Source: Areca catechu (Eukaryota > Streptophyta > Magnoliopsida > Arecales > Arecaceae). Taken from it: a DNA stretch of 64,000 nucleotides. The translations under genes were made by a program, and so were the position numbers. The notes beneath the pieces were generated by a model. The model ran no database searches, was not told the origin of the DNA, and worked only from the letters and a program-made list of their open reading frames with translations. The stretch covers positions 132,251,854 through 132,315,853 of the forward strand of contig CM038052.1 in the NCBI GenBank assembly GCA_021397845.1, given 5' to 3'. This document shows positions 10,982 to 22,383 of the stretch, in pieces (the stretch's first letter is position 1; every line of letters starts with the position of its first letter).

Positions 10982-11958
10982 ACAGAGCCCCTAACCCCTG
11001 GAAGAACCCTCCCCGGGCTCTTCCCAGATACACCCTCCATCCTAGCTACAGAACCCCTCCCCCGTGTTCAGCCTCCAGAGTCTCCTGAAGTAAGGCAACC
11101 TTCAATTGTCCCACCACTTCTTCATATCCCGGAGCCTGCTGGTCCACCCCAATGCTGACCAAAACCACTCCCCCTTTTACCTGGCTGGAACTAAGCATAG
11201 AGCTTTTGGTCGCTATTAGAGCCGACAAGCCTCCCACATGGGTTTTTCTGTTGCCCTCCCGAGTCACTAAGCCCATTGCCAGCCCCACATGAGACCCTAG
11301 AGAATCCCCTACAAGCCCACCACCCATCTCCAGCCCCTCTGCCACAACCCCGAGAACACCATTCCCTAGGGACCCCCTACCAACCCACCTCTGGCTCCTA
11401 ACCCCCCACCACACCCCGAAGCAACCCTTTGCCCTTAGCCCACCACCAGCCTTCCCACCGACCATGGTCCCAGCCCCAAACACTTGAGAAGAGGCAGCTA
11501 CAGACACTCCAGCCAGACCCTGACTAGAACTCTAGCAATAGCACACCCACAGACCCCTTCTTAACCACCTCCGCCCAACCCAAGCTAACTTCTTCCCCTT
11601 GACAACATCCCCTACAACTCGCCCACCATCTCTACCCCCGTGCCCCTCTGTACCCCAACATCATCAGACCCAGCAATCACGGCAAGGAAACCGAGAGAGA
11701 GTCCTTACCCCCCTAGCTCATCCATGCAAGGATCAGAAGCACTGACCTTTACCACCAGAGGAGAAGCCAAGACCGCTAGCCAAACCTTCTATCCAGTCGA
11801 AGACGAGGGTGTAGGCTCCTCCACCATCTGCTTAATGATCACCGGGGCGAGCCTTTTGGACTGGGTAGAGGAGGAAATGGCGGGCTTCGACCCCTTTTCA
11901 AGGCACCTGAACTAGTCCACCATTAGGAGATCTACTGGCCAGCATCCGACGGCCGACC
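10982..11958 (-). pseudogene. LINE ORF1, C-terminal part
   Basis: This is the C-terminal linker of ORF1, just upstream of ORF2. A 153-codon open frame (11507-11046) is Gly/Ser-rich and ends AEHGGGVL close to the ORF2 start. The region has no catalytic motif, as usual for this part of ORF1. It is cut at 11958 by COP-E and continues at 22384. Confidence 0.55.
11954..11958. repeat. Left TSD of COP-E (CGACC)
   Basis: CGACC directly before the LTR start TGTAGGG. The same five bases follow the right LTR at 22384-22388. Confidence 0.9.
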
Positions 11959-12219
11959 TGTAGGGTTCGATGGCAAGGCGGAAACATAGATTTCAAATTT
12001 TTTATCTTTATGAAATCTTCACCAAACCCTTAACCCAAGATCTCCTTAAAAGAATTAAAACATATAACATGTATATATAAGATTTAAACTCATATTAAAG
12101 TAATAACCTATATTGCTAAAATCCAAACTTTAAATCTCCACCAGATGCCCAAATGTTCACCCTCCAATGGTGATCCACACAGAAAAAGATGAAGACTATA
12201 ATTTCTTGTTCTTGGCTCG

Positions 12220-12362
12220 TCTTCTTGAATTCTTTTTCAAGAATTCAATTCTTGAACTTTTAGGCTGAAATTTCCTTTCTTGAAAATTTCTTTTCTTCCT
12301 TCTTTCCTCTTCTTGAATTCTTTTTTGAATTCTTTTTCTTGAATTCCTTTTCTTGAATTGAA
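12220..12362. repeat. CTTGAATTC cluster in COP-E LTR
   Basis: Repeated (T)CTTGAATTC units, at least six in about 140 bp, with T-rich spacers. A matching cluster is in the right LTR at 19750-19890 with small unit differences. Confidence 0.8.
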
Positions 12363-12614
12363 TTGGAAGAAGAAATTAAGACAAGTAAAGTCTTAATTCA
12401 AGAAAGAAAAAAAGAAGAACAGACCCTTCCTTCTCCCTTTCCTTTACCGTTCAAGACCTTCCTCTTATTCTTGTTTAGGGTCAGAGTTTCAACAGAGATT
12501 ATCTTTGTAAGGGAAACAATACCCAACAAGCATAAAGGGAAGGAGTATTTCGGAGAGGAGGAGTGGAATATGATCTCTGCATTTGATTATCTAAAGAAAC
12601 CCCGAGAACCAAAA

Positions 12615-12626
12615 CCCTTTTATATT
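12615..12626 (-). promoter_or_regulatory. TATA box in COP-E 3' LTR
   Basis: Minus strand AATATAAAAGGG, in the middle of the LTR where U3 would end. The other LTR has a diverged version (CCTTTTATAG on plus, 20121-20131). Confidence 0.45.
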
Positions 12627-14320
12627 TTCAGAGGGGCATTTTCTCAAACATCGCAACCCTCTGAAACCCCAGGAATCACGATCCCTCATTCCTCACGCGT
12701 CCCCTCAACCAAAAATCATGATTCTCCGATTTAATTTTCATTTTTCCGACGAGGAGGACTCTCGGAAAAACTTCAGGAAGAATCGTGACTTTTGAAGACG
12801 GACTTGCGACCGAAAAATGACGGATCTTTTTCCTTAATTTTTCTGGCCATCAGATCCAGATCCAAGGATGTCAGACAAGGATCCAAATCGCCCCTTTTCT
12901 TTATTTTTCTCTGATGGAATTTCCTTCCCACGCGCGTGAAGAGGAGTCCACACGCACGTGGACTCTTCTTCTTGGTGCGCGCGGGTGAGGAAGGGTGTGG
13001 GCGGCTTGGAGAGAGAGTCTCAATACACTTGATTCACTTGGGTTCAGCCATGGGTTAGCCCAATGTCCTAAAATTTAAATTAGACCTTAATCTAGTTCAA
13101 TTAGAACCCAATTAAGCCCAACTCGGAACCAATTCGAATATGATTCGAATAGAAATTGGGTCTGCAACACATGCTAGTGTGTTTATCCTGCAAACATGAT
13201 TTAATTCTAAATTAAATCTTTCATCAATTCTCTTTTGTGTGTGACCCATTGGGTTCCACACCTAGCCAGCAGTAGGTCCGAGTGCTATTTGACTTAATTC
13301 GGTTAGATCTCAACTAAGCCGATTTAGGTCAACTCAAACTAGCTCGACTCGGTCAATTAGAATCTAATTCTAATTAACTGATTTGAATTATCATAATTCA
13401 ATCATATACCTACAAGACAAGATTGACGTCTAGCAACGTATCATGTCTACCTGGAAGATGTGAAATCTTGGTGGAATTACCAAAATACCCTTAAGTGGTG
13501 AGTACCGAGCAATTCAGTCCTTTGATCAACTTGCATCCCGAATATGATTATGAATATGGATACTTGTCAAATCCAATTTCATATTCATCCTTAGCTCAAT
13601 CTTTATAATGATGATTCATTAATGAACCATTAGAAATTAACTCTAATGTTCATACTTTGATCAAAGATTTCCTGAATCCATCATTTGATCGAAATTAGCT
13701 AGATGCAATTCCCTCTTACTAGGGCTGATCAATTCCTTGTTGACCTACTCACAACCTCCATATACAATCCACCATACCCAGTATCACCTCGTGCATGACT
13801 CAGTGTCATGATTGATTGCGAACCAAAGTATGGATTCATATATATAAGGTACCATGGTAGTCTCAGGTCAAAGGACCACATGCACTACTCCCACTATAAG
13901 AATTATTTATTGACAAACAAATAAGGTTCCATTAGATATTCTCAATCTGGATCAATTTAGTGAACTCATTCTCTAATGAACACTCACATCCTAGTATTAG
14001 TGTCAAACACAAGTAACTTGAGATCAGTCACCCTCATCACAAAGCATATATAGGATGTGCTGGTCTTGCCGGAAACATTGATCCCCAACTCAATGTCCCA
14101 TCGACCAGGAATATTTTAGATTAGGGTTTTAAGGCTTTAGATCTCACTGGTATGATCTCATCATAACCCTAGAACCATAGCCCTAATCTATGGGATTCAT
14201 CATATAATCATAAAGACACAGCGTATGATGAAAATAATGCCTTTATTATAATAATGTCAATTCATTGATTTTGGGATCGAAATATAATATTTCAATTGGC
14301 TTTCAGGGCACAATCTTTCA

Positions 14321-14340
14321 ATCTCCCACTTGCACTAAAG
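14321..14340 (-). other. Polypurine tract of COP-E
   Basis: Minus strand CTTTAGTGCAAGTGGGAGAT directly upstream of the 3' LTR in the sense direction. The GTGGGAGA core is the second-strand primer typical of plant copia elements. Confidence 0.75.
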
Positions 14341-14389
14341 CCAATCACCTTTAAATCTTAACCCCATACAATCAAGGTGGCGATCAAAC

Positions 14390-15870
14390 TCTCGCTGTGA
14401 TAGAGCCTTAGTGAACGGGTCTGCTATGTTGTTCTTCGTTTCTACCCTTTTAATGCAGACTTCCTGTCTTTCGACAATCTCTCGAACGAGATGGAAGCGT
14501 CTCAGAATGTGCTTTGATTTGTGATGAGCTCTTGGTTCCTTTGCTTGAGCAACAGCCCCAGTATTATCACATAAAGTGATACTGGACCTTCAATCTCAGG
14601 AACTACGCCCAACTCTGATATAAATTCTTCATCCAGACAGCTTCCTTGGCAGCTTCACTAGCAGCAATGTACTCTGTCTCAGTTATTGAGTCAGCTACAG
14701 TTTGCTGTTTAGAACTCTTCCAGCTTACAGCTCCTCCATTTAGGATAAAAACATACCCAGATATAGATTTGCTGTCATCTGGATCTGATTGAAAACTAGA
14801 ATCTGAATAAGCTTCTAGTTTAGATCAGATCCTCCATATATTAGTAAAATATCCTTAGTTCTTCTTAAGTACTTAAGATATTTTTCATAGCCTTCCAATG
14901 ATCCTCTCCTGGATCAGCCTGAAACCTGCTGGCTATACCTAAGGCATATGCCACATCAGGCCTAGTACATAACATAGCATACATAATAGACCCTACTGTC
15001 GAAGCATAAGGTATAGAATTCATTCTATTTCTTTCTTCAGGTGTCTTAGGAGACATCTTTTTAGAAAGATGTATGCCATGACCAATAGGTAAGTAACCTC
15101 TTTTACTTTCCTCCATGCTAATCTTTTTAGCACTTGGTCAATGTACCTAGACTGGGATAAACCTAGCATCCTCCTAGATCTATCTCTATAGATCTTGATG
15201 CCTAGTATATAAGATGCTTCTCCCAAATCTTTCATGAAAACTGTTTAGATAACCATATCTTGACTGATTGTAACATTGGGATATCATTCCCAATGAAGAG
15301 TATGTCATCTACGTACAGAACCAAGAAAACTATGGCATTCCCACTAGTCTTCTTGTACACACAAGGTTCATCCTCATTTTTGATAAAGTCAAATTCTTTG
15401 ACTGTCTTATCAAATCGGATGTTCCAACTCCTAGATGCTTGCTTTAATCCATAAATAGATTTCTTCAGCCTACATACCTGATTAGGTTTAGTCTCCAAGA
15501 TAAAACCTTCTGGCTGTGACATATAAACCTCTTCCTCAAGGAAACCATTGAGGAATGCAGTTTTCACATCCATCTGCCAGATTTCATAATCATGATATGC
15601 TGCTATAACAAGCATGATCTGAATAGATTTGAGCATGGCAACAAGAGAAAATGTTTCATCATAATCTATTCCCTTGTTTTTGTTTGAAACCCTTAGCCAC
15701 TAATCTGGCTTTATAAGTTTCAACTTGGCCATCTGCCCCAATCTTTTTCTTATAGACCCATTTGCATCCAATAGGGTTAACACCCTTCGTGCATCAACCA
15801 AAGTCCAGACTTGGTTGACATACATGGAGTCCATTTCGGATCTCATGGCTTCCAGCCATCTGTCTGAGTC
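14390..15870 (-). pseudogene. COP-E reverse transcriptase and RNase H
   Basis: The RT is recognisable over 15840-14865. It has WTLVDARRV near the start, IWQMDVKTAFLNGFLEEEVY, YGLKQASRSW and the intact catalytic box YVDDILFIGND (frame 15636-15232). MKDLGEASYILGIKIYRD and RPDVAYALGIASRFQ follow in other frames. RNase H segments (AYSDSSFQSDPDDSKS, GGAVSWKSSKQQTVADS, TEYIAASEAAKEAVW) follow down to about 14600, then decay. RT would copy the element RNA inside virus-like particles and RNase H would remove the template. At least three frameshifts and several stops abolish the product. Confidence 0.9.
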
Positions 15871-15879
15871 ACTACTCAT

Positions 15880-17000
15880 GACAGCATCCGTATATGTTAG
15901 AGGCTCATCATTATCAATGATTCGGGCTTCATTATTTTCAATAATGAACCCATATCTCTCAGGTGCATGTCGCACCATATCAGACAGACCTACGATAGGA
16001 GTGGTGTGTTCAGGTTCTATACTAACTATGTTATGATTTGGTTGAGATGTATCTACTTGTTGAACTTCTTCAAGTTCAATATTTCTCCCATTGCCCTTTT
16101 GTAGGATGAACTCTTTCTCCATAGAAGTGGCATGCCTACTGACTAAAACCTTTTGTTCAGTAAGGTAGTAGAACAGATATCCTATACTATCTTTAGGATA
16201 TCCAACAAATAGACACTTTTCTACTTTAACATCAAACTTATGTCCAAAATTTCTTTTGACATAGGATGGACATCCCCATATCTTAAGATACTTAAGATTG
16301 GGTTTCTTTCCCCTCCATAACTCATATGGAGTGCTAGATACATATTTGGATGGTACTCTATTTAAAATATTAGCCGCTGTTTCCAAGGCATATCCCTAGA
16401 AAGAACAGGTAAGTCTGTGAAGCACATCATGGACCGTACCATATCTAATAAAGTACGATTTCTCCTTTCAGCAACACCATTTAATTGTGGTATGTAAGGA
16501 GGAGTCCATTCAGAGATGATTCCCTTTTCTTAAGGTGATCAAGAAACTCGGTGGATAAGTATTCACCTCCTCTATCTGATCGAAGGATCTTAATACTTTT
16601 TTCCGTTTGTTTCTCTACCATACTTTGATACTCTAAAAATTTTTCAAAAGCTTCGGACTTATGTTTCATTAGATACACAAATCCGTACCTTGAAAAATCA
16701 TCAGTGAATGTGATGAAAAATGAGTATCCACCCTTGGCCTGAGTTGTCATAGGTCCACATACATCAGTGTGTATGAGTCCTAATAACTCAGTTGTCCTTT
16801 CATTATGTCCACTAAATGGAGTCTTGGTCATTTTACCCATGAGACATGATTCACAAGTTCCTAATGATTCATAGTCATAAGGATTAAGGAATTTTTCCTT
16901 GTATAACTTGTTAATCCTTTGCTCACTAATATGTCCAAGACGACAGTGCCAAAGTAAAGTATTGTTTACTTCATCTCTTTTTCGTTTATTACTAACATGT
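15880..17000 (-). pseudogene. COP-E integrase
   Basis: The zinc-binding HHCC region (WHCRLGHISEQRINKLY then TCESCLMGKM) lies at about 16965-16825. The core has HTDVCGPM, TFTDDFSRYGFVYL and LRSDRGGEYL (frame 16840-16481). A shifted frame gives the AERRNRT-type stretch near 16460. The C-terminal part (16386-15870) includes STPYELWRGKKPNLKYLKIW and KCLFVGYPKDSIGY. Integrase inserts the cDNA. The reading frame is broken near 16480 and 16390. Confidence 0.88.
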
Positions 17001-17039
17001 AGTATATTGTCATCAGAAGATAGAGTTAAGAGACCATTG

Positions 17040-17389
17040 CAAAATATGCCATTAAATATTATTTCATTAGAAAACTGATTGAGTAGCCACTACTCATTAC
17101 ATTCATAATATATTCTTGTTTAAGTAACAAGGGTATAGATATGATGTTTCTAATGATTCTAGGTATAAAATAATATTTTTTTAACTCTAAAATCTTCCCA
17201 GAAGGCAGCTTCAATATATAAGTCCCTACAGCTGCTGCTTGGATGGAATCTCCTCCAGCACCGTAGAGCTCGAAGTCGCCTTCCTTCAAAACTCTAATGT
17301 TCTGTAGTCCCTGCAATGATTTGCAGATATGATGACCACAAGCAGTATCCAATACCCAAGAGTTTGAATTAGAAGAGTCTAACAAATTG
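17040..17389 (-). pseudogene. COP-E protease
   Basis: A 108-codon open frame contains NSWVLDTACGHHICKSLQGL. The aspartic protease motif is DTA, with a normal copia context (usually DTG or DSG). IRNIISIPLLL is the expected downstream stretch. The protease would cut the Gag-Pol polyprotein. It is separated from gag by a frameshift at about 17385. Confidence 0.85.
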
Positions 17390-18216
17390 TATGTATCTCA
17401 TACATACCTTTTGGTGCATCACTAGCACCAGCTTCACACTTGCAAGGTAAACCTTGCAATTTCTTTTCCAGTGACCCGCTTGCCACAATGAAAGCAGGTC
17501 ATTCGTCCGGAGGCCTTCTTTCCTTTCTTTTTCTTGATACCCTTTTGGGTTCAACCTCCTCTTGGAACCCTTTTTGCCTATTTTCTTCTTGTTTACACCA
17601 TCCACAAGAAGAAGTGGAGCCTTATTTTCTTTAAATGGCTCTGCTGTTTTTAACATATTCAACAGCTCAGGTAAGGAAATGTTAAGTTTGTTCATATGAT
17701 AATTAAGAACAAACTGGAAAATGACTCTGGGAGTGACTGCAGGATTAAATCCTGATTCAACTCCCCATCCATAACAAACCCAATTGACCCAATCGGGTGA
17801 TTAGGTCAATAACCTTTAATACATGGTCTTGTATGGATGTACCTTCTGTCATCCTTGCACAGAATAACTACTTAGATATTTCATATCTTGCAGTTCGACT
17901 ATGTTCTCCATAAAGTTCTTTTAGATTGAGCAATATGGAGTTTTTGTCCATACTTTCATGTTGCCTCTGTAACTCATTGGTCATAGAGGCAAGCATTATA
18001 CACTTGACAGTAATGAGTCATTTTGCCACACGTTATATGTGGTCTTATCCTCTTGCGAGGCATCTTTCCCTAATGGTTCCAAGGTTGGGGTATCAAGAAT
18101 ATAAGAAATTCTTTCTTGGCTGAGTACTATCTCAGGTTTCTCAACCAATCAACATAGTTTGGTCCAGTCAACTTATTTGCATCAAGAATGCTACAGAGTG
18201 AGAGTGAAGAGGCCAT
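17390..18216 (-). pseudogene. COP-E gag
   Basis: The start is placed at the ATG at 18216 (MASSLSLS, then SILDANKLTGPNYVDW), the usual N-terminus of copia UBN2-type gag. The capsid region is riddled with stops between 18120 and 17700. The frame 17695-17369 holds NKLNISLPELLNML and, frameshifted, the zinc knuckle remnant QAGHWKRNCKVYL (its first Cys pair is lost in this frame). Gag forms the particle that packages the RNA. Confidence 0.8.
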
Positions 18217-18406
18217 TTAATCTACATTAACAAAGAACATTACATAAGCAAACAACCAATGTTGACAAAACATAATTAAATTAGGACTTTAACTTAATTA
18301 TGTCTCCCACTATTTTATCAAGCATCATAACCCTCCATATGATGATCGAGAAAACCCTAATTGGTTCTCTTAGTGGGGTTGAGATCCTAATTTCTTACAA
18401 AAGACC

Positions 18407-18698
18407 TTGTGTGTACACAACAAATCTTATATAAGTTCAAAGGTAGGAAAACTCTTTCTAATTGTAACTCATACAATTCTCAACTTATCTTGGCCTCTAA
18501 AATATTAATAGCGTTGTGTGTACACAACAAACTATAATATTTTAGTTAAGTTAGACCCTTCATTGCTTTATAGTCATGATATTAATTATAATACCCTTGT
18601 GTGTATACAACAAAGTATTATATTAATCATGCCATAAACATCAAATGTACCAAGCCAAAATTATGTTAGTCACCATAAAAGGCCTTGTGTGTACACAA
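18407..18698. repeat. Four spaced palindromes TTGTGTGTACACAA
   Basis: Copies at 18407-18420, 18514-18527, 18597-18610 (one change: TATACAA) and 18685-18698, each followed by CAA. Starts are 107, 83 and 88 bp apart. The intervening DNA is not repeated. Self-complementary, so each can form a short hairpin or a loop-loop contact. Confidence 0.9.
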
Positions 18699-18803
18699 CA
18701 AACCTAATATGGATCATAACATAATAATGACTTGGCATGAAGGAAGGCCACATGTAGTGAATATTACACTAAGCATATCAATCAATAATTAAGTTAATCT
18801 TAT

Positions 18804-18940
18804 CGGCCAGGTAAGTGGGAAAGTGGTGGGAGTCCCCCGTTGCTTTCCTTAGACACCAATAAGAATTGGCCAAGTCAGTCAACGGAACCAATTAAAAACC
18901 ACGTCCTCTTTACCGATCATGAACCACTTTTCCTAGACCC
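18804..18940 (-). promoter_or_regulatory. Shared leader module, COP-E copy
   Basis: On plus: GGCCAGGTAAGTGGG, then GGGAGTCCCCCGTTGCTTTCC, AGACACCAATAAGAATTGGC and GAACCACTTTTCCTAGACCC (segments, not contiguous). The same series of blocks occurs in the leaders of the gypsy elements at 27091-27208, 34780-34903 and, on the other strand, 39291-39405. Function unknown; a packaging signal is one guess. Confidence 0.6.
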
Positions 18941-19067
18941 GAATGATAAACTAATCATATTGATTATTTTTGCTTTTGGTATATGACACTACAACTTAAT
19001 ATGATTTTAAAGAGGGCTTTATTAAACAAAGCACATTCTTTGTATAACCTAGCAAATATGTGCCATA

Positions 19068-19420
19068 GTGTGCCATCATACTAGGACAACCATTTACCAC
19101 ATAATGGATCCAACATTATGTCAGGGCAACCTTATTTCAGTATGATGACTAGAAGGCTAAACATATCTCTATACAAATTAAGGTTTAAGTGAAAACCTTA
19201 ATTAGTGGCATACATCAAATATATATGCATAATTAACACAAATATGTGATTAGTGTGTCATCATACTAGGACAACCATTTACCACATAATGGATCCACCA
19301 TTATGCCTGGGCAACCTTATTTCAGTATGATGACTAGATATCTAAACATATCTCTACAACATTAGGGTTTGAGTGAAAATCTTAATTGGTGACATTACAT
19401 CAAACATATACAATATCATA
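19068..19420. repeat. 186-bp tandem repeat in COP-E leader
   Basis: Copy 1 begins at 19068 (GTGTGCCATCATACTAGG) and copy 2 at 19254 (GTGTGTCATCATACTAGG). Both share ACAACCATTTACCACATAAT, GGATCCA-CATTATG and TTTCAGTATGATGACTAGA. The copies differ at many positions. Confidence 0.85.
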
Positions 19421-19480
19421 TGTTACTTATATACATATGCATTTAAAAATCAGCATATATATTTTAATATTAATAAGGAG

Positions 19481-19492
19481 GCTCTGATACCA
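19481..19492 (-). other. Primer binding site of COP-E
   Basis: Minus strand TGGTATCAGAGC, complementary to the 3' part of plant initiator Met-tRNA, one base from the 5' LTR. This is the start of minus-strand DNA synthesis. Confidence 0.9.
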
Positions 19493-21223
19493 CTGTAGGG
19501 TTCGATGGCAAGGCGGAAACATAGATTTCAAAATTTTTATCTTTATGAAATCTTCACCAACCCTTAACCCAAGATCTCCTTAAAAATTAAACATATAACA
19601 TGTATATATAGATTTAAACTCATATTAAAGTACTAACCTGTATTGCTAAAATCCAAACTTTAAATCTCCACCAGGTGCCCAAATGTTCACCCTCCAATGT
19701 GATCCACACAGAAAAAGATGAAGACTACAATTTCTTGTTCTTGGCTCGTCTTCTTGAATTCTTTTTCAAAAATTCAATTCTTGGACTTTTAGGCTGAAAT
19801 TTTCTTTCCTGAAAATTTCTTTTCTTCCTTCTTTCCTCTTCTTGAATTCTTTTCTTGAATTCCCTTTCTTGAATTCCTTTTCTTGAATTGAATTGGAAGA
19901 AGAAATTAAGACAAGTAAAGTCTTAATTCAAGAAAGAAAAGAAGAAGAACAGACCCTTCCTTTTCCCTTTCCTTTATCGTTCAAGACCTTCCTCTTATTC
20001 TTGTTTAGGGTCAGAGTTTCGACAGAGATTATCTCTGTAAAGGGAAGGAGTATTCCGGAGAGGAGGAGAGGAATATGATCTCTATATTTGATTATCTTAA
20101 AGAAACCCTCGAGAACCCAAACCTTTTATAGATTTCAGAGGGGCATTTTCTCTCAAACATCGCAACCCTCTAAAGCCCTAGGAATCACGATCCCTCATTC
20201 CTCACGCGTCCCCTCAACCAAAAATCATGATTCTCCAATTTAATATTCATTTTTCCAATGAGGAGGACTCTCAAAAAACTTCAGGAAGAATCGCGACTTT
20301 TGAAGACGGACTTGCGACCGAAAAACGACGGATCTTTTTCCTTAATTTTTTGGCCATCAGATCCAGATCCAAGGACATCAGACAAGGATCCAAATCGCCA
20401 CTTTTCTTGATTTTTCTCTGATGGAACTTCCTTCCCACGCACGTGAAGAGGAGTCCACACGCACGTGGACTCTTCTTCTTGGCGCGCGCGGGTGAGGAAG
20501 GGTGTGGGTAGCTTGGAGAGAGAGTCTCAGTGCACTTGATTCACTTGGGTTTAGCCATGGGTTAGCCCAATGTCCTAAATTTAAATTAGACCTTAATCAG
20601 CTTTCTTAACAATTAGAACCCAATTAAGCCCAATTCGGAACCAAATTCGATCTGATTCGAATAGAAATTGGGTCTGCAACATATGCTAGTGTGTTTATTC
20701 CTGCAACATGATTTAATTCCAAATTAAATCCTTCATCAATTCTCTTTGTGTGTGACCCATTGGGTTCCACACCTAGCGCAGTAGGTCTGAGTGCTATTTG
20801 ACTTAATTCGGTTAGATCTCAACTAAGCCGATTTAGGTCAACTCAAACTAGCTCGACTCGGTCAATTAGAATCTAATTCTAATTAACTGATATGAATTAC
20901 CATAATTCAATCATATACCTACAAGACAAGATTGACGTCTAGCAACGTATCATGTCTACCCGGAAGATGTGGAATTTTGGTGAAATTATGATGGGGACAT
21001 CTCAAGAACGGATCTTGGAGCAAGCATAATTCTTGGAGTGCACAGATCTTGAAGCATTTTTGGAATAAATTTATTTAGGACTTATCTTTTGTTTAAAATT
21101 TGAATTAGGATTTGGTTGGTTAGGATTGATATATGGATAGGCTTATCTTATCCTATCTATATTTGAATTTGATTCGTTCTTATCTTTTTATCTTGTATTC
21201 AAATTCAAATGAGGGTTGGAAAT

Positions 21224-21232
21224 CTATAAATA
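21224..21232 (+). promoter_or_regulatory. TATA box of the inserted solo LTR
   Basis: CTATAAATACC, a near-consensus plant TATA box, about 65 bp upstream of the hairpin array. Confidence 0.6.
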
Positions 21233-21294
21233 CCACCCTCAGCCTTTTGTAATAGGAGGATGGATGATAAAATTCTATTGTTGTTCTGTTTGAA

Positions 21295-21424
21295 GGATCA
21301 GTGTGATCCATCTTCCCAGGGTTTCTGTGTGATCCCTGATTTTGGGCATCTGTGTGAGCCCAGGGCATCTATGTGAGCCCCTTTGCTATGTGCTTGTTCT
21401 TCTTGGGGAATCTATGTGAATCCC
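21295..21424 (+). repeat. Array of five mini-hairpins in solo LTR
   Basis: Five short inverted repeats share a GTGTGA or ATGTGA centre: 21295-21309 (GGATCAGTGTGATCC), 21319-21336 (GGG...TGTGTGATCCC), 21344-21361, 21363-21380 (GGGCATCTATGTGAGCCC) and 21406-21424. Stems vary in sequence but remain complementary, which suggests RNA structure. They lie just downstream of the TATA box. Confidence 0.8.
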
Positions 21425-22383
21425 AGTATTTTTTTTCTTAACCCTGCACTCTCTTCTTTCCTCCTTCTTTGCAAATCCTAATCTTTGGTGACTTTCATGC
21501 TCACCAGCGATCCAGTCCAATCTCTGTCCCGCATCCAATTACCAAAATACCCTTCAGTGGTGAGTTACCGGGCAATTCAGTCCTTTGATCAACTTGCATC
21601 CCGAATATGATTATGAATATGGATACTTGTCAAATCCAATTTCATATTCATCCCTAGCTCAATCTTTATAATGATGATTCATTAATGAACCATTAGAAAT
21701 TAACTCTAATGTTCATACTTTGATCAAAGATTTCCTGAATCCATCATTTGATCGAAATTAGCTGGATGCAATTCCCTCTTACTAGGGCTGATCAATTCCT
21801 TGTTGACCTACTCACAACCTCCATATACAATCCACCATACCCAGTATCACCTCGTGCATGACTCAGTGTCATGATTGATTGCGAACCAAGTATGGATTCA
21901 TATATATAAGGTACCATGGTAGTCTCAGGTCAAAGGACCACATGCACTACTCCCACTATGAGAATTATCTATTGACAAACAGATAAGATTCCATTAGATA
22001 TTCTCAATCTGGATCAATTCAGTGAACTCATTCTCTAATGAACACTCACATCCTAGTATTAGTGTCAAACACAAGTGGCTGTGAGATCAGTCACCCTCAT
22101 CACAAAGCATATATAGGATGTGCTGGTCTTGCCGGAAACATTAATCCCCAACACAATGTTCCATCGACCAGGAATATTTTAGATTAGGGTTTTAAGGCTT
22201 TAGGTCTCACTGGTATGATCTCATCATAACCCTAGAACCATAGCCCTAATCTATGGGGTTCATCATATAATCATAAAGATACAGCATATGATGAAAATAA
22301 TGCCTTTATTATAATAATGTCAATTCATTGATTTTGGGATCGAAATACAATATTTTAATTGGCTTTCAGGGCACAATCTTTCA

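Larger units (their letters stand above)
11959..14320 (-). repeat. COP-E 3' LTR (2,362 bp)
   Basis: Begins TGTAGGG and ends TTTCA on the plus strand. On the minus strand a TATA motif reads AATATAAAAGGG (12626-12615). A cluster of CTTGAATTC-type repeats lies at 12220-12360. The same layout is present in the right LTR. Confidence 0.95.
18217..19480 (-). other. COP-E leader (untranslated)
   Basis: About 1.26 kb between the PBS and gag, with no coding sequence. It holds four palindromes TTGTGTGTACACAA, a leader module shared with the gypsy elements (18804-18940), and two copies of a 186-bp tandem repeat nearest the PBS. Such long leaders usually carry packaging and dimerisation signals; this role is inferred. 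Confidence 0.8.
20989..21536 (+). mobile_element. Solo LTR inside COP-E 5' LTR
   Basis: This starts TGATGGGGACATC and ends CCGCATCC(A). It is absent from the other COP-E LTR, where the sequence runs straight through GGAATTACC. The flanking AATTA occurs at 20984-20988 and 21537-21541, a 5-bp TSD. A TATA box (CTATAAATA) is near 21224-21232. A transcript from there would begin with five small hairpins. No internal domain is present, so this is a solo LTR or an LTR-only derivative. Confidence 0.85.
11959..22383 (-). mobile_element. COP-E: Ty1/copia element inserted in LINE
   Basis: Complete LTR to LTR, about 10.4 kb. LTRs are 11959-14320 and 19494-22383, both starting TGTAGGGTTCGATGG and ending CAATCTTTCA, with a perfect TSD CGACC. 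The internal order on the minus strand is PBS (19492-19481), a long leader, gag, protease, integrase, RT, RNase H and polypurine tract (14340-14321); IN before RT is diagnostic of copia. Coding is broken by many stops and frameshifts. The two LTRs differ by scattered substitutions and small indels, so the insertion is old. The right LTR contains a further solo LTR. Confidence 0.95.
19494..22383 (-). repeat. COP-E 5' LTR (2,890 bp, with insert)
   Basis: The same sequence as 11959-14320 but longer because of the 548-bp insert at 20989-21536. Without it the two LTRs are within about 20 bp in length. Confidence 0.95.

Noticed and set aside
18407..18698. CRISPR-like array (repeats with spacers)
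   Set aside because: Only a 14-bp palindrome repeated four times with 69-93 bp gaps inside a plant copia leader; not a CRISPR.
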